From JBBKWQ01 sp037969115 (GTDB lineage: Bacteria; Actinomycetota; Acidimicrobiia; Acidimicrobiales; Ilumatobacteraceae): DNA of 58,457 nucleotides. This document shows, piece by piece, positions 16,169 through 25,083 of the stretch. The position numbers and the translations under genes were made by a program. A model generated the notes under the pieces. That model saw only the letters and a list, made by a program, of their open reading frames with translations. It did not search any database and was not told the origin of the DNA. The DNA is taken from NCBI GenBank assembly GCA_037969115.1, contig JBBKWQ010000022.1, forward strand, positions 1 through 58,457. The letters are read 5' to 3'. Numbering within the stretch: position 1 is the stretch's first letter; each line of letters begins with the position of its first letter.

Positions 16169-17107
16169 ATGGATGCGCTCGCAGGACTCCTCGATGGACC
16201 CCGGGCCCAAGGCGCATTTCTCCTCCGAACCTCGTGGTCCGGACACTGGGCGCTGCGGATCATGGCCGAATCGCCCCTCACCGTCCTCACGGCACCGAGG
16301 GGCGCGTTCTGGATCACACATGCGGGCCGAGAACCGGTTCGTATCGGGCCCGGGCACCTTGCGATCACCGGTGGACCCGACCACTACGTGACCGCCGATC
16401 ACCCTGACACCGAGCCCACCATCGAGATCCACCCGGGACAGGTCTGCCGGTCGTTGACCGGTGCGCCGCTCGGCGAGACGATGTCGCTCGGAGTTCGCAG
16501 TTGGGGTAACCACCTCGACGGCGACAGCGTGATGATGGTCGGCGCGTATCAGTCCTTCGGCGAAATCGGAGACCGACTCGTCCGTGCCCTCCCACCGATC
16601 ATCCATCTGACGCCGGACAACTGGGACAGCGCCCTCATACCGATCCTGTGTGACGAAGTTCTCAAGGATCACCCCGGGCAGATCGCCGTGCTCGATCGAC
16701 TACTCGACCTCGTCGTCGTTGCGGCCCTGCGCGCATGGTTCGACCGACCCGAAGCCGAGGCACCCGCCTGGTACCGAGCTCAATCCGACCCCATCGTTGG
16801 GACTGCGCTCCGCCTCATGCAGAGCAACCCGGGCGAACAGTGGACCGTCGCCAGCGTCGCCGCGAAGTCCGGTGTCTCACGCTCCGCCCTGTCGCGCCGG
16901 TTCAACGAACTACTCGGCGAACCTCCGATGAGCTTCCTGACCTCATGGCGTATCGACGTCGCCGCCGACCTGCTACGGCAACCCGACACGACCGTCGGCG
17001 CCGTGGCTCAACAGGTCGGCTACTCGACTCCGTTTGCGCTCAGCAGTGCGTTCAAACGCGTGCGCGGCATCAGCCCGCAGGAACATCGACAACTCGCCAC
17101 GTCCTAG
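16169..17107 (+). CDS. AraC family transcriptional regulator (cupin_6 sensor domain)
   Basis: 312 residues. The N-terminal part (1-190) is a cupin-like ligand domain (GAFWITHAG, GHLAITGGPDHYVTAD). The C-terminal part has two helix-turn-helix units: WTVASVAAKSGVSRSALSRRF near 232 and TVGAVAQQVGYSTPFALSSAF near 278, ending GISPQEHR. The ATG at 16169 begins MDALAGLLDGPRAQGAFLLR, standard for this subfamily. It is transcribed away from the NmrA-like/DUF1772 pair, the probable targets. The inducer is unknown. Confidence 0.9.
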   Translation: MDALAGLLDGPRAQGAFLLRTSWSGHWALRIMAESPLTVLTAPRGAFWITHAGREPVRIGPGHLAITGGPDHYVTADHPDTEPTIEIHPGQVCRSLTGAPLGETMSLGVRSWGNHLDGDSVMMVGAYQSFGEIGDRLVRALPPIIHLTPDNWDSALIPILCDEVLKDHPGQIAVLDRLLDLVVVAALRAWFDRPEAEAPAWYRAQSDPIVGTALRLMQSNPGEQWTVASVAAKSGVSRSALSRRFNELLGEPPMSFLTSWRIDVAADLLRQPDTTVGAVAQQVGYSTPFALSSAFKRVRGISPQEHRQLATS

Positions 17108-17210
17108 CCGTCGCGCGCGGCACTCGGTCGACGGCGGCCGCCAGTGGGCCGCTCCGGAGAGTGGCCCCACCGTCTGGCTGCACATGCGGCGGCGGTTCGA
17201 CCTGCACCCG

Positions 17211-18782
17211 CTACGACGCTCCGCGGCCGGTCAGGACGACGCCGATCGTCTTGGCGCAGATCCGGACGTCGTAGACGAGCGACCAGTTGTCGACGTAGTA
17301 CAGGTCGTAACGCTTGTAGTCCTCGAAGCTCGAACCGGAACGGCCCGAGACCTGCCACATTCCGGTGATGCCGGGAAGGACGCGCAACCGCTCGTGCAAT
17401 CCGGGCTCCCAGTCGGCGACTTCGTCGGGCAGCGCCGGGCGAGGGCCGACCATGCTCATCGTCCCCTGCAACACACTGATCAGCTGCGGCAGCTCGTCGA
17501 TCGACAGCTTCCGTAGAATCCGGCCGACACGTGTGATGCGCGGATCGTTCTCCATCTTGAACAGAGGTCCGTCCATCTCGTTCTGATCCATCAGCGATGC
17601 CTTGCGCCGCTCCGCGTCGACAGTCATCGTGCGCAGCTTCAAGATGGTGAAGACGTCGCCATGGCGACCGACCCGGATCTGCTTGAACACGACCGGGCCG
17701 CTGGAATCGAGCTTGATGAAGACCGCAGCAACCGCCATGATCGGCGCCGACAGCACGAGCACCGTCGAGGCGAGCATCACATCGAATGCCCGCTTGGCCC
17801 GCGCCCGCCAACCGGTTCGAATCACGGGTTCGACGTACAGGAGCGTGCGCCCATCCACCTGCTGCGGACGCACCCGGGTGAGGTCGATGTCGCGCAATGA
17901 CGACGACAGCGCGACGTGGTATCCGGCGTCGGTGAGTTGCCGCGTCAGCACGTTCACCACGTTCGACGCCATCGACAGCAACGACACGACGACTCCGACG
18001 GCCTGCTGCTCGTCGAGGATGTCGAGGAGCTCATCGAGGTCTCCCAAGACGCCGACACCGCTGCGCTGACCGATGTCGTCGCTCCCGACGAATCCGACGA
18101 CCTCGTAGCCCAGCTCGGGGCTGCGCTCGTAGGTGTGCAGCAGCCCGAGCGCATGCGCATCCGTTCCGACGATGACGATCTTGCGACTCAGCTTGCCCTC
18201 GACACGGAGCCTGTTGAAGATGCGCCGGGCGACATGGCGCTCGGCCGCGAGTGACAACGTCACGCAGATCGAGATGAGGGCGACCCAGAGCCGCGACAGG
18301 TCCTTGTACTGCAGCGCGAATGCAACGCCGACCAGCCCTGACATCCCGACCGCGACCGTCTTGACGATGTTGCCCAGCTCGTGACTGGGGCGTTCGTTCG
18401 CCCTCGCCTGGTACATGTGTGTAGCGGCTGCGCCGATCGCGAAGAAGGGGAGGCTGATCGCGAAGAGTCCGACGTGGGCGTGCCAGACGAACGGTGGCAC
18501 GGGATGCACGATGCCCTGCACGACGAAGGCCACCACCGCACCGGTCACTGCGGCGGTCAGGTCGGCGAGCATCAGTCGTTGCTTCAACCGCTTCACTCCA
18601 GCCGGACCGCGCGGTTGGCGCCGGCTCCCTTGGGCGACGTGCCCTTCGCGGAGTTCTCGAGCGCCACCGGCTGTATCGGTCACTGTCGCCGACTTGCCAC
18701 GCTGCGTCGACATCGACGCTGTCGTCGTGGTGCCGTCCGTCGTCGCCTCCGGCGAGGTGGCTCGCTCTTGAATCCCGCTCAT
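17211..18782 (-). CDS. Exopolysaccharide polyprenyl phosphoglycosyltransferase (WbaP/WcaJ-type)
   Basis: 523 residues. It starts polymer synthesis by moving a sugar-1-phosphate from a UDP-sugar to undecaprenyl phosphate. After a Thr/Arg-rich cytoplasmic N-terminus come four membrane helices (about 72-175) and a CoA-binding-like Rossmann domain (KIVIVGTDAHALGLL). A re-entrant helix near 340 follows, then the catalytic domain with FKQIRVGRHGDVFTILKLRTM, KLSIDELPQLISVL and MSMVGPRPALPDEV. LPGITGMWQVSGRS ends the family signature. The D-E dyad of the catalytic motif is in SIDELPQ. It marks one end of the polysaccharide locus, convergent with the AraC gene. Confidence 0.92.
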   Translation of the reverse strand: MSGIQERATSPEATTDGTTTTASMSTQRGKSATVTDTAGGARELREGHVAQGSRRQPRGPAGVKRLKQRLMLADLTAAVTGAVVAFVVQGIVHPVPPFVWHAHVGLFAISLPFFAIGAAATHMYQARANERPSHELGNIVKTVAVGMSGLVGVAFALQYKDLSRLWVALISICVTLSLAAERHVARRIFNRLRVEGKLSRKIVIVGTDAHALGLLHTYERSPELGYEVVGFVGSDDIGQRSGVGVLGDLDELLDILDEQQAVGVVVSLLSMASNVVNVLTRQLTDAGYHVALSSSLRDIDLTRVRPQQVDGRTLLYVEPVIRTGWRARAKRAFDVMLASTVLVLSAPIMAVAAVFIKLDSSGPVVFKQIRVGRHGDVFTILKLRTMTVDAERRKASLMDQNEMDGPLFKMENDPRITRVGRILRKLSIDELPQLISVLQGTMSMVGPRPALPDEVADWEPGLHERLRVLPGITGMWQVSGRSGSSFEDYKRYDLYYVDNWSLVYDVRICAKTIGVVLTGRGAS

Positions 18783-18934
18783 GTGACCTCCCGCTCAGTC
18801 GTCGTCTGCGTGTTGTGCAGCAGGTTTCGAGCATGACGGTCATCCGGCCCGGTGTGGGGCAGGGTCGCGGCAAGATGTCACGACGTTCTCGCGACAGGTA
18901 GAAATGCCACCACCGTGGGTGGACTTCTTGACGG
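18783..18934. other. Intergenic region in the polysaccharide locus
   Basis: 152 bp between two minus-strand genes, so it should hold the promoter of the phosphoglycosyltransferase gene. An imperfect 5-bp hairpin (CCACC CAC GGTGG on the minus strand, around 18910-18925) lies just after the glycosyltransferase stop and could act as a weak terminator; the following T content is low. Confidence 0.3.
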
Positions 18935-19783
18935 TTAGTTCGATTTGCCGATGGGCAGGAGCTTCGAAACGACCTGCAGCAAGCGGTAGTCGAGCTGTCC
19001 GTTCGTGCGCTTGTACTTGGCGTGCATGATCTCGTACGAGTCGGAAACGGGACCGAACTCACCGTGCAGATCGTGGATGATCGACGGCTCGCCGGTGTTG
19101 TACGAAAGCACCGGCACATCGACGAAGACGTGCCCGAACGCGCGGATCCCCCTGGCGAAGAACTCGACGTCCTCGTACACCGGAATCGTGGAGTCGTAGC
19201 CCCCGAGCTGACGTGCTCGATCGGCCCGGATCATGCAACAACTGTTGATGATCACCGTGCCTCGAAACATCACGATGCCGACCGTCAGCCGACTCGAACG
19301 CCGGTAGCGGCGAGCCTGCGTTGCGGCCCAATCGAACCATTGCCGGTAACTCTCGCGTGCAGCCTCGTCGGGACCGACGCAGCGAACCGTGCCGAACGCC
19401 ACGCCGCTCGCGGGGTGTGCATCGAGCGCTGCAACCATCGCCGACAATCCCCCGGCGACCACCTGATCGTCGTCGTCGAGGAAATACAGGTAGCGACCGT
19501 GCGCCATCTCGATCCCGAGATTCCTCACTCGGGCCGGGATGCCACCCGTCGGGTCCGGATTCGCCACGTAGGTCACCCGTGGATCGGCCATGTCTTCGAT
19601 CGTCGATCGGGCGGCCTGCTCTGGCGAGTCGTCGATCACGATGATCTCGTACGACGAAATCCCCTCGCCACGGATGCTGCCGATTGCCTTCCCGAGGTGA
19701 TCGTTTCGGCGGAACGTCGGGATGATCACAGAGACGAGTGGCGCGTCCTCGACCTGGTGGGCTGCATCGTCCAAGGCGATCAT
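18935..19783 (-). CDS. Glycosyltransferase family 2
   Basis: About 282 residues. GT-A fold: VSVIIPTFRRNDHL at the start of the fold, IVIDDSPEQ, then the metal-binding DDDD run in LYFLDDDDQV near 118, and a later VYEDVEFFARG segment holding the probable base. It adds one sugar to the growing lipid-linked unit. I chose the ATG at 19783 because GGGGA lies 5 bp upstream; in-frame ATGs at 19798, 19804 and 19828 are alternatives. Divergent from the decarboxylase gene across about 175 bp. Confidence 0.85.
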   Translation of the reverse strand: MIALDDAAHQVEDAPLVSVIIPTFRRNDHLGKAIGSIRGEGISSYEIIVIDDSPEQAARSTIEDMADPRVTYVANPDPTGGIPARVRNLGIEMAHGRYLYFLDDDDQVVAGGLSAMVAALDAHPASGVAFGTVRCVGPDEAARESYRQWFDWAATQARRYRRSSRLTVGIVMFRGTVIINSCCMIRADRARQLGGYDSTIPVYEDVEFFARGIRAFGHVFVDVPVLSYNTGEPSIIHDLHGEFGPVSDSYEIMHAKYKRTNGQLDYRLLQVVSKLLPIGKSN

Positions 19784-19958
19784 GTTATTCCCCGACATCG
19801 ACATTCGACTCGTGACTTGGCGGACCATTTCAGCGGTATTGTTCAACGTTGATCTTCGTGGCGGTCCGCGTGCTTCCGGTGCCATCATCGACTCAGGACA
19901 TTGATGACCTTTCCGCAGAATTCCCCAGCCACCGACGTCGAAGGGCGCTGTTCGTAGC

Positions 19959-21437
19959 GTGCTCGGGGCGCTCAAACAGCGGCTTCGGGCTGCCGCCAGG
20001 GAACACGGCGGTCCACGCCTGCTCGCGCGGCTCCCGCGCCGGGTCGACCTGCCGCACGACGCGTTCGGCCTGCACGTCGGCGAGTCCGGTCACCTGCACC
20101 TCGGCCATTCCGACCTGGTGGATCTGGTCGCCGAATACGGGTCGCCGCTCCACGTCGTCGTCGGAACCCGCCTCGACGCCCAGGCCGACGCGGCGCTGAG
20201 CAACCTCCGCGCCCCGGGCTGCGCCGGCGCCGACTTCTTCTACTCGTACAAGACCAATCCGGTACCGGCGACGCTGGCTCGTCTGCACGCGGCAGGCATC
20301 GGCGCCGAGGTGATCTCAGAATTCGAGCTCTGGCTGGCGTTCGAGCTCGGAGTTCCGCCGGAACGGGTCATCTACAACGGACCGGCAAAATCGCACGATT
20401 CCATTCGTACTGCGATCGAGCGCGGCGTCTTGCTCGTCAACGCGAACTCGGCTTCAGACGTCGACACCATCACACGAATCGCAGGCGAGGTCGGCAAGGT
20501 TGCTCCATTGGGGCTCCGTGTCTCGCTCCCCGGCATGTGGGGCGGTCAGTTCGGGATCTCAGCGGAGTCGCCACTGCTCGACGACATCGTGCTCCGCTCG
20601 GTCGCCGACACACGCGTCGACCTGGTCGCCGTGCACGCGCATCGCGGCGGCACCATCCGAACGCGCGACGACTTGGTCGGCCATGTGAGCCAGGTGCTCG
20701 AGTTCCTCGCAGAACTGCGCGCCCGAACTGGCTGGTTTCCCTCGATCGTCGATCTCGGCGGGAGCCTGGCGTGCCCGACCGTGGGTGGATTCTCCAACCG
20801 CGAGTTTCGGCTCAACCGGTTTCTCGGTAGCGACATCCAGGCGCCGGACCCCGCCGACACACTCGGCCTCGCCGACGCATCGGCGTTGGCCGCCGCGATG
20901 GTGGGCGAACACGCCACATCGCTCGGGGAGCCCGAGCCACTGGTGGTGCTCGAACCGGGTCGAGCCGTCACCGCGAACACCCAGTTCTTGTTGACCACGG
21001 TGGTCGACGTGAAGGACGACGTCGAACCATTCCACGCCGTGCTCGACGCCGGCATCAATGTGGCCGAAACCGCCGCGCACGAGTTCCACCAGTTGTTCAG
21101 CGCCTCGAAGCCGACCGATTCGGCCGAGACCTCGTATCGCCTCGCCGGCCCGATCTGCACTCCGGCCGACGTGCTCTACAACAACTGGCGCCTGCCGAAG
21201 CTCGACGCCGGACATGTCCTGGCGATCATGGACACGGGCGCGTACTTCGTTCCGTTCTCGACGTCGTTCTCGTTCCCCAGGCCCGCCATCGTGATGGTCG
21301 ACGATGCAGGCGTCCGGCTCGTTCGCGAGCGCGAGCGCTTCACCGACATCGTACGACTCGACATCGAGCCCGTCCGCACCCCATCGGCGGCCGGCACGGG
21401 CGACGCCGCTCGTGACACCGGCGCGGATGCCCCGTGA
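19959..21437 (+). CDS. PLP-dependent decarboxylase (fold III, diaminopimelate/ornithine decarboxylase-like)
   Basis: 492 residues. An alanine racemase-type barrel with the PLP lysine K98 in FFYSYKTNP, HRGGTIRTRD in the region of the phosphate-facing loop, VDLGGSL near 267, the EPGRAV substrate/PLP motif near 332, and GPICTPADVL near 395, the catalytic cysteine segment of the LysA group. It overlaps the ATP-grasp gene by 4 bp (GTGA), so the pair is probably translated together. Its position in a polysaccharide locus and the non-lysine-operon context argue against a role as the housekeeping LysA; an amine for polymer modification is my inference. The ATG at 19959 (MLGALKQRLR) has a plausible but weak binding site. 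Confidence 0.85.
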   Translation: MLGALKQRLRAAAREHGGPRLLARLPRRVDLPHDAFGLHVGESGHLHLGHSDLVDLVAEYGSPLHVVVGTRLDAQADAALSNLRAPGCAGADFFYSYKTNPVPATLARLHAAGIGAEVISEFELWLAFELGVPPERVIYNGPAKSHDSIRTAIERGVLLVNANSASDVDTITRIAGEVGKVAPLGLRVSLPGMWGGQFGISAESPLLDDIVLRSVADTRVDLVAVHAHRGGTIRTRDDLVGHVSQVLEFLAELRARTGWFPSIVDLGGSLACPTVGGFSNREFRLNRFLGSDIQAPDPADTLGLADASALAAAMVGEHATSLGEPEPLVVLEPGRAVTANTQFLLTTVVDVKDDVEPFHAVLDAGINVAETAAHEFHQLFSASKPTDSAETSYRLAGPICTPADVLYNNWRLPKLDAGHVLAIMDTGAYFVPFSTSFSFPRPAIVMVDDAGVRLVRERERFTDIVRLDIEPVRTPSAAGTGDAARDTGADAP

Positions 21438-22720
21438 CCAGTCCCCACGTTCCCGGCGCGGTCGCCGTGTTCGACGCATCGGTGCCGCCCGGCGTGAGCT
21501 TCATCCGCTCGCTCGGCCGTTCCGGAGTTCGCGTTCATGCCTTCGACCCGCGCCCGTTCGCTCCGGGGCGCTTCTCGCGATTCAGCAAGTCGTTCGATCG
21601 GTGCCCTGAGCCGTATCACACCGACGACTTCGTCGATTGGTTGGAAATCGAGGTCGACCGTGGACTCACACTCGTCGCACCCACGTCCGACTACGTGTCA
21701 TTCGTCGTGGCCGAACTCGAGGACCGCCTGGGTCTCGACCTGTCAGGAGGCGTCGGTGGCGCCCGTGGGGCAGAAGCCGTGCGCGACTGTCTGTTCAAGC
21801 ACCGATTCGCTCGCCGGATGAACGAGATCGGGTTTCCCACTCCTTCCACGGCGACAACCACCTGTGTCGACGAGGCGGTCGCCCTGGCCGCTGAGATCGG
21901 CTATCCCGTGGTGCTGAAGCCACGGTCGCACGTGGGCACCGGTGTGGGACGCGGCACGATCGTGTACGGCGAAGAAGACTTGCGTCGCGAGTTCCGCCCA
22001 GCTGAACTCGATCCGCGTCAGTCGGTGGCGCTTCGCCACGACCCCGACCTCGCGTTTCCGATGCTGCAACAGATGATCGAGCGCAATTCGGTCGAGTGCA
22101 TCAGCGTGACCGGATGCCTCGATCGTGACGGCAACGTGATGGCCGCAGGATGCTCGCGCAAGATCGACCAATGGGGCGACACGCTCGCCGTCGGGACCCT
22201 GTTCGAAGTGTGCGACCAGCCGCCCTTCTTCGACCATGCCCTCGACGCAACTCGTCAGATGCTCGGCACGGGCGTGTTCGAACTCGAGGTCCTGCACGAC
22301 CGAGAAACCGGCGAGTACTGGGCGATCGACCTCAACCCACGCGGGTTCGGGCAGATGTCGCTCGACGTCGGGCGGGGGAATCGGCTCCCTCTGCTCTGGT
22401 ACCGATCGGCGACCGGTCTGGCGTCGCCCGATCCACGACCCCGCGTCCGCGCTCCACGCCTCTGGATCCTGGGGGTGCCGTTCGCTGCCGGCACCGCTGT
22501 CCGACTGGTGCTCGGCAGTGGTCGGCGGGCATACGTTCGCAAGCTCCTGTCGCTCCTGGTCCAGCCGAGAGCCGCGGCGATGTTCTGGTGGGCCGACCCG
22601 ATGCCGGGTGTCATGCTCGCGATCTGGATGCTGCGACACCCTGGCGGGTTGGTGAAGCCATATGTCAAAACGGTTCGAGCCGAGCGGGCCCGCGCACGAG
22701 TGCGCGATTCCGGTCGCTGA
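21434..22720 (+). CDS. ATP-grasp ligase paired with the PLP decarboxylase
   Basis: 428 residues. An ATP-grasp enzyme forms an amide or ester through an acyl phosphate. Seen: the pre-ATP-grasp Rossmann part (AVFDASVPPGVSFIRSLG), YPVVLKPRSHVGTG with the ATP-binding lysine near 155, and the Mg-binding segment GVFELEVLHDRETGEYWAIDLNPR with the D-x-N-P-R motif near 290. The C-terminal 90 residues are basic and include a hydrophobic stretch (AAMFWWADPMPGVMLAIWML) that may sit on the membrane. Coupled to the decarboxylase gene by a 4-bp overlap. Substrates are unknown; joining an amine to a polymer uronate or lipid is a hypothesis. Confidence 0.85.
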   Translation: MTSPHVPGAVAVFDASVPPGVSFIRSLGRSGVRVHAFDPRPFAPGRFSRFSKSFDRCPEPYHTDDFVDWLEIEVDRGLTLVAPTSDYVSFVVAELEDRLGLDLSGGVGGARGAEAVRDCLFKHRFARRMNEIGFPTPSTATTTCVDEAVALAAEIGYPVVLKPRSHVGTGVGRGTIVYGEEDLRREFRPAELDPRQSVALRHDPDLAFPMLQQMIERNSVECISVTGCLDRDGNVMAAGCSRKIDQWGDTLAVGTLFEVCDQPPFFDHALDATRQMLGTGVFELEVLHDRETGEYWAIDLNPRGFGQMSLDVGRGNRLPLLWYRSATGLASPDPRPRVRAPRLWILGVPFAAGTAVRLVLGSGRRAYVRKLLSLLVQPRAAAMFWWADPMPGVMLAIWMLRHPGGLVKPYVKTVRAERARARVRDSGR

Positions 22721-22727
22721 GCATCGC

Positions 22728-23912
22728 CTACTCGTCGGTGTCCGCCCGAGTGCCACTCGCACGCCCGGTTCGCACCCACTCCTGGTCTTTCACTGACGCT
22801 GCGACGATCCGTGGCAGCACGCGAGCTTTCCAGAGCATGTAGCCGGGAGCCGACGCCAGCGCTTTCACGTCTTTCATGTTCCCGCCTCCGACAGCAAGCG
22901 CGCCGGCGACGTGCGCACCGACGAGGCCGAGTCCGGCGAGGGCATACCGGCGCGACGGCCGGAACGGAATCAGCAGCGTGACGCCGAGAATCGCAACGTG
23001 GTACGCCAGCGGCAGCAACATCAGCTCGAAGGCCGGCTCGGCCACCCGTGGTTGGCGGCGCATCGCCTGTGAGAGCAGGCCCGGAACTCGCTCGCGAATC
23101 ATGCGAAGACGACCGCCCTCCCACCGGGCGCGTTGGGTGTCTGCTGCTCCGTCGTCATCGGGCACGGCGGCCTGCACCGAGCTCGATGCCAGGAACTCGA
23201 CGCGATACCCGGCCTGCACGAGGTCGATGTGGTGCTCGAGGTCCTCGACCACGGAGCGCGCCCGATACGGCACCGCTTCGAGACACGCCCGGCTCATGCC
23301 CCAACCGTTCCCGAGAATGCCGGCGGAGAGACCGAATCGGTTTCGGCCGCGTGGCCGCAACACGTTGAACGCCAGGAAGGCAACCCGTCCGAGACGGGCG
23401 CGTGTCGACGCTTCGGGATTCTGGATGTGATACGCCACCTGGACGGCGTCGGCACCCGCGGCAAACGCTGATTCGCACGCGACGAGGAAGTTGTCGGCAA
23501 CGTCGGTGTCGGCATCGACGACGAGGACGGCGTCGACATCGGGGTCATCGAGCAGGCGCGAGAAGGCGAACGCCAGCGCGAAACCCTTGCCTCGGTCGAC
23601 GAGATCGGTGCGCTCCCACACCTCGGCGCCGGCCTCGGCCGCGACCGTGGCGGTCGAGTCGGTGCAGTTGTCGGCGATGACGATGAGCGACAGTTCGGCC
23701 GACGGCTGTTGCGCCCGCTGCACACTACGAACACACTCTGAGATGCCATCTTCTTCGTTGTGTGCCGGTATGACCACGGCCAGACGTGTGAGCGAGCCCT
23801 GCCCCTCTCGCGGCGGTCGTGCCGGGAGCACGCCACCGAGCGTCAACATCAACAGCTCTGCCGAACCCGGAAGCGTGACGGCCGCCGCAGCGATTCCGAG
23901 AGGCTTGAACAT
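22728..23912 (-). CDS. Membrane glycosyltransferase family 2
   Basis: 394 residues. A GT-A catalytic domain sits between membrane segments. RLAVVIPAHNEEDGI starts the fold near 42, VVDADTDVADNF near 129 holds the metal-binding D-x-D, and VEDLEHHIDLVQAG plus RARWEGGR (Q-x-x-R-W equivalent) are typical of processive or polyprenol-linked GT2 enzymes. Helices lie near 1-30 and 300-350. Its ATG overlaps the wecB stop by one base (TGATG), so it is part of the minus-strand operon 27127-22728. Its stop lies 7 bp from the ATP-grasp stop. Confidence 0.88.
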   Translation of the reverse strand: MFKPLGIAAAAVTLPGSAELLMLTLGGVLPARPPREGQGSLTRLAVVIPAHNEEDGISECVRSVQRAQQPSAELSLIVIADNCTDSTATVAAEAGAEVWERTDLVDRGKGFALAFAFSRLLDDPDVDAVLVVDADTDVADNFLVACESAFAAGADAVQVAYHIQNPEASTRARLGRVAFLAFNVLRPRGRNRFGLSAGILGNGWGMSRACLEAVPYRARSVVEDLEHHIDLVQAGYRVEFLASSSVQAAVPDDDGAADTQRARWEGGRLRMIRERVPGLLSQAMRRQPRVAEPAFELMLLPLAYHVAILGVTLLIPFRPSRRYALAGLGLVGAHVAGALAVGGGNMKDVKALASAPGYMLWKARVLPRIVAASVKDQEWVRTGRASGTRADTDE

Positions 23913-25078
23913 CAGGAACCGGTGCTCGACGACAACCTGGCCGCGATCGCCTCGACGATTCGAACGGCCGCCGTGCCATCGCCGTAGGGGTTCATCGTCT
24001 CCGACATCGTTCGGTAGTGCTCGGCATCATCGAGCAGGCGGGAGACCTCCCGCACGATGCGAGCGCGATCGGTACCGACGGCGAGAGCCACCCCAGCCTC
24101 GGTCGCTTCGGGACGTTCGGTCACCTCGCGGAGGATCAGCACAGGCTTGCCGAGCGAGGGGGCCTCCTCCTGCACACCGCCCGAATCGGTCAAGATCAGT
24201 GTGGCCCGGCTCATGGCGAGGACGAACTCCTGATAGCCGAGTGGCTCGATCAACTCGACTCGGGGATGGTTCCCGAGGCGGGCGAAAACCGTGGCGCGCA
24301 CTCGCGGACTCAGATGCACCGGATAGACGACGCGGAGGTCGTCATAACGGTCGACGAGGTCGAGCACTGCGTCGCAGATGTGTTCCATGCCCTCGCCGTG
24401 GTTCTCGCGGCGATGTGCAGTGAGGAGCACCGTTCTGTGCGCACTCGGTTCCGCATCCTGGTCGCCCAACTTGTCGAGTGTGTAGAAGAGTGCATCGATC
24501 GCGGTGTTACCCGTGACCCAGATGTTCGAGTCGAGGATGCCTTCCTTCAACAGGTTCTCACGTGATTGGGGCGTCGGTGCGAAGTGCAGGTCGGCGAGTT
24601 GTGAGGTGAGGCACCGGTTGATCTCTTCCGGAAACGGTTGCTTCCGGTCGTAGGTGCGAAGACCGGCTTCGACGTGCGCCACGGGAATCTGGAGGTAGAA
24701 CGCCGCAAGCGCACCCGTGAAGGTCGTGGTCGTGTCGCCCTGCACCACCACGAAATCGGGACGCAGCCGCTCGAACGTGTCGTGGAGACCCCCGAGTGCT
24801 CCGGTGGTGACGTCGGCGAGGCTCTGGTCGGGTTTCATGATGTCGAGGTCGGTCTCGATCTCCAGCCCGAACAGTTCGACCATCTGGTCGAGCATCTCTC
24901 GATGCTGGCTGGTGAGGATGACTTGGACGTCGAAGCGTCCGCTGCGCTGGGCCTCGAGCACGACGGGAGCGAGCTTGATCGCTTCGGGTCGTGTGCCGAT
25001 GACGATGGCCAGTTTGTGGCGCTCGCCGCTCGAGTCCGCATCGTTCAAGGGGTCTGGCGTGGGGATTGGCGCGGACAC
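23912..25078 (-). CDS. wecB: UDP-N-acetylglucosamine 2-epimerase (non-hydrolysing)
   Basis: 388 residues from a GTG at 25078, placed 5 bp after the WecG-type gene stop; AAGGA lies about 12 bp upstream. It interconverts UDP-GlcNAc and UDP-ManNAc. Family motifs: VIGTRPEAIKLAPV, TSQHREML, VVQGDTTTTF, HVEAGLRTYD, PFPEEINR, TAHRRENHGE and LTDSGGVQEEAPSLGKPVL. All are intact. Together with the adjacent WecG/TagA-type transferase this predicts a ManNAc residue (or ManNAcA if a dehydrogenase exists elsewhere) in the polymer. Confidence 0.95.
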   Translation of the reverse strand: MSAPIPTPDPLNDADSSGERHKLAIVIGTRPEAIKLAPVVLEAQRSGRFDVQVILTSQHREMLDQMVELFGLEIETDLDIMKPDQSLADVTTGALGGLHDTFERLRPDFVVVQGDTTTTFTGALAAFYLQIPVAHVEAGLRTYDRKQPFPEEINRCLTSQLADLHFAPTPQSRENLLKEGILDSNIWVTGNTAIDALFYTLDKLGDQDAEPSAHRTVLLTAHRRENHGEGMEHICDAVLDLVDRYDDLRVVYPVHLSPRVRATVFARLGNHPRVELIEPLGYQEFVLAMSRATLILTDSGGVQEEAPSLGKPVLILREVTERPEATEAGVALAVGTDRARIVREVSRLLDDAEHYRTMSETMNPYGDGTAAVRIVEAIAARLSSSTGS

Positions 25079-25083
25079 GGGTT

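Noticed and set aside
17140..17175. Possible terminator between the AraC and phosphoglycosyltransferase genes
   Set aside because: The GTGGGCC/GGCCCCAC pairing is imperfect and has no T run.
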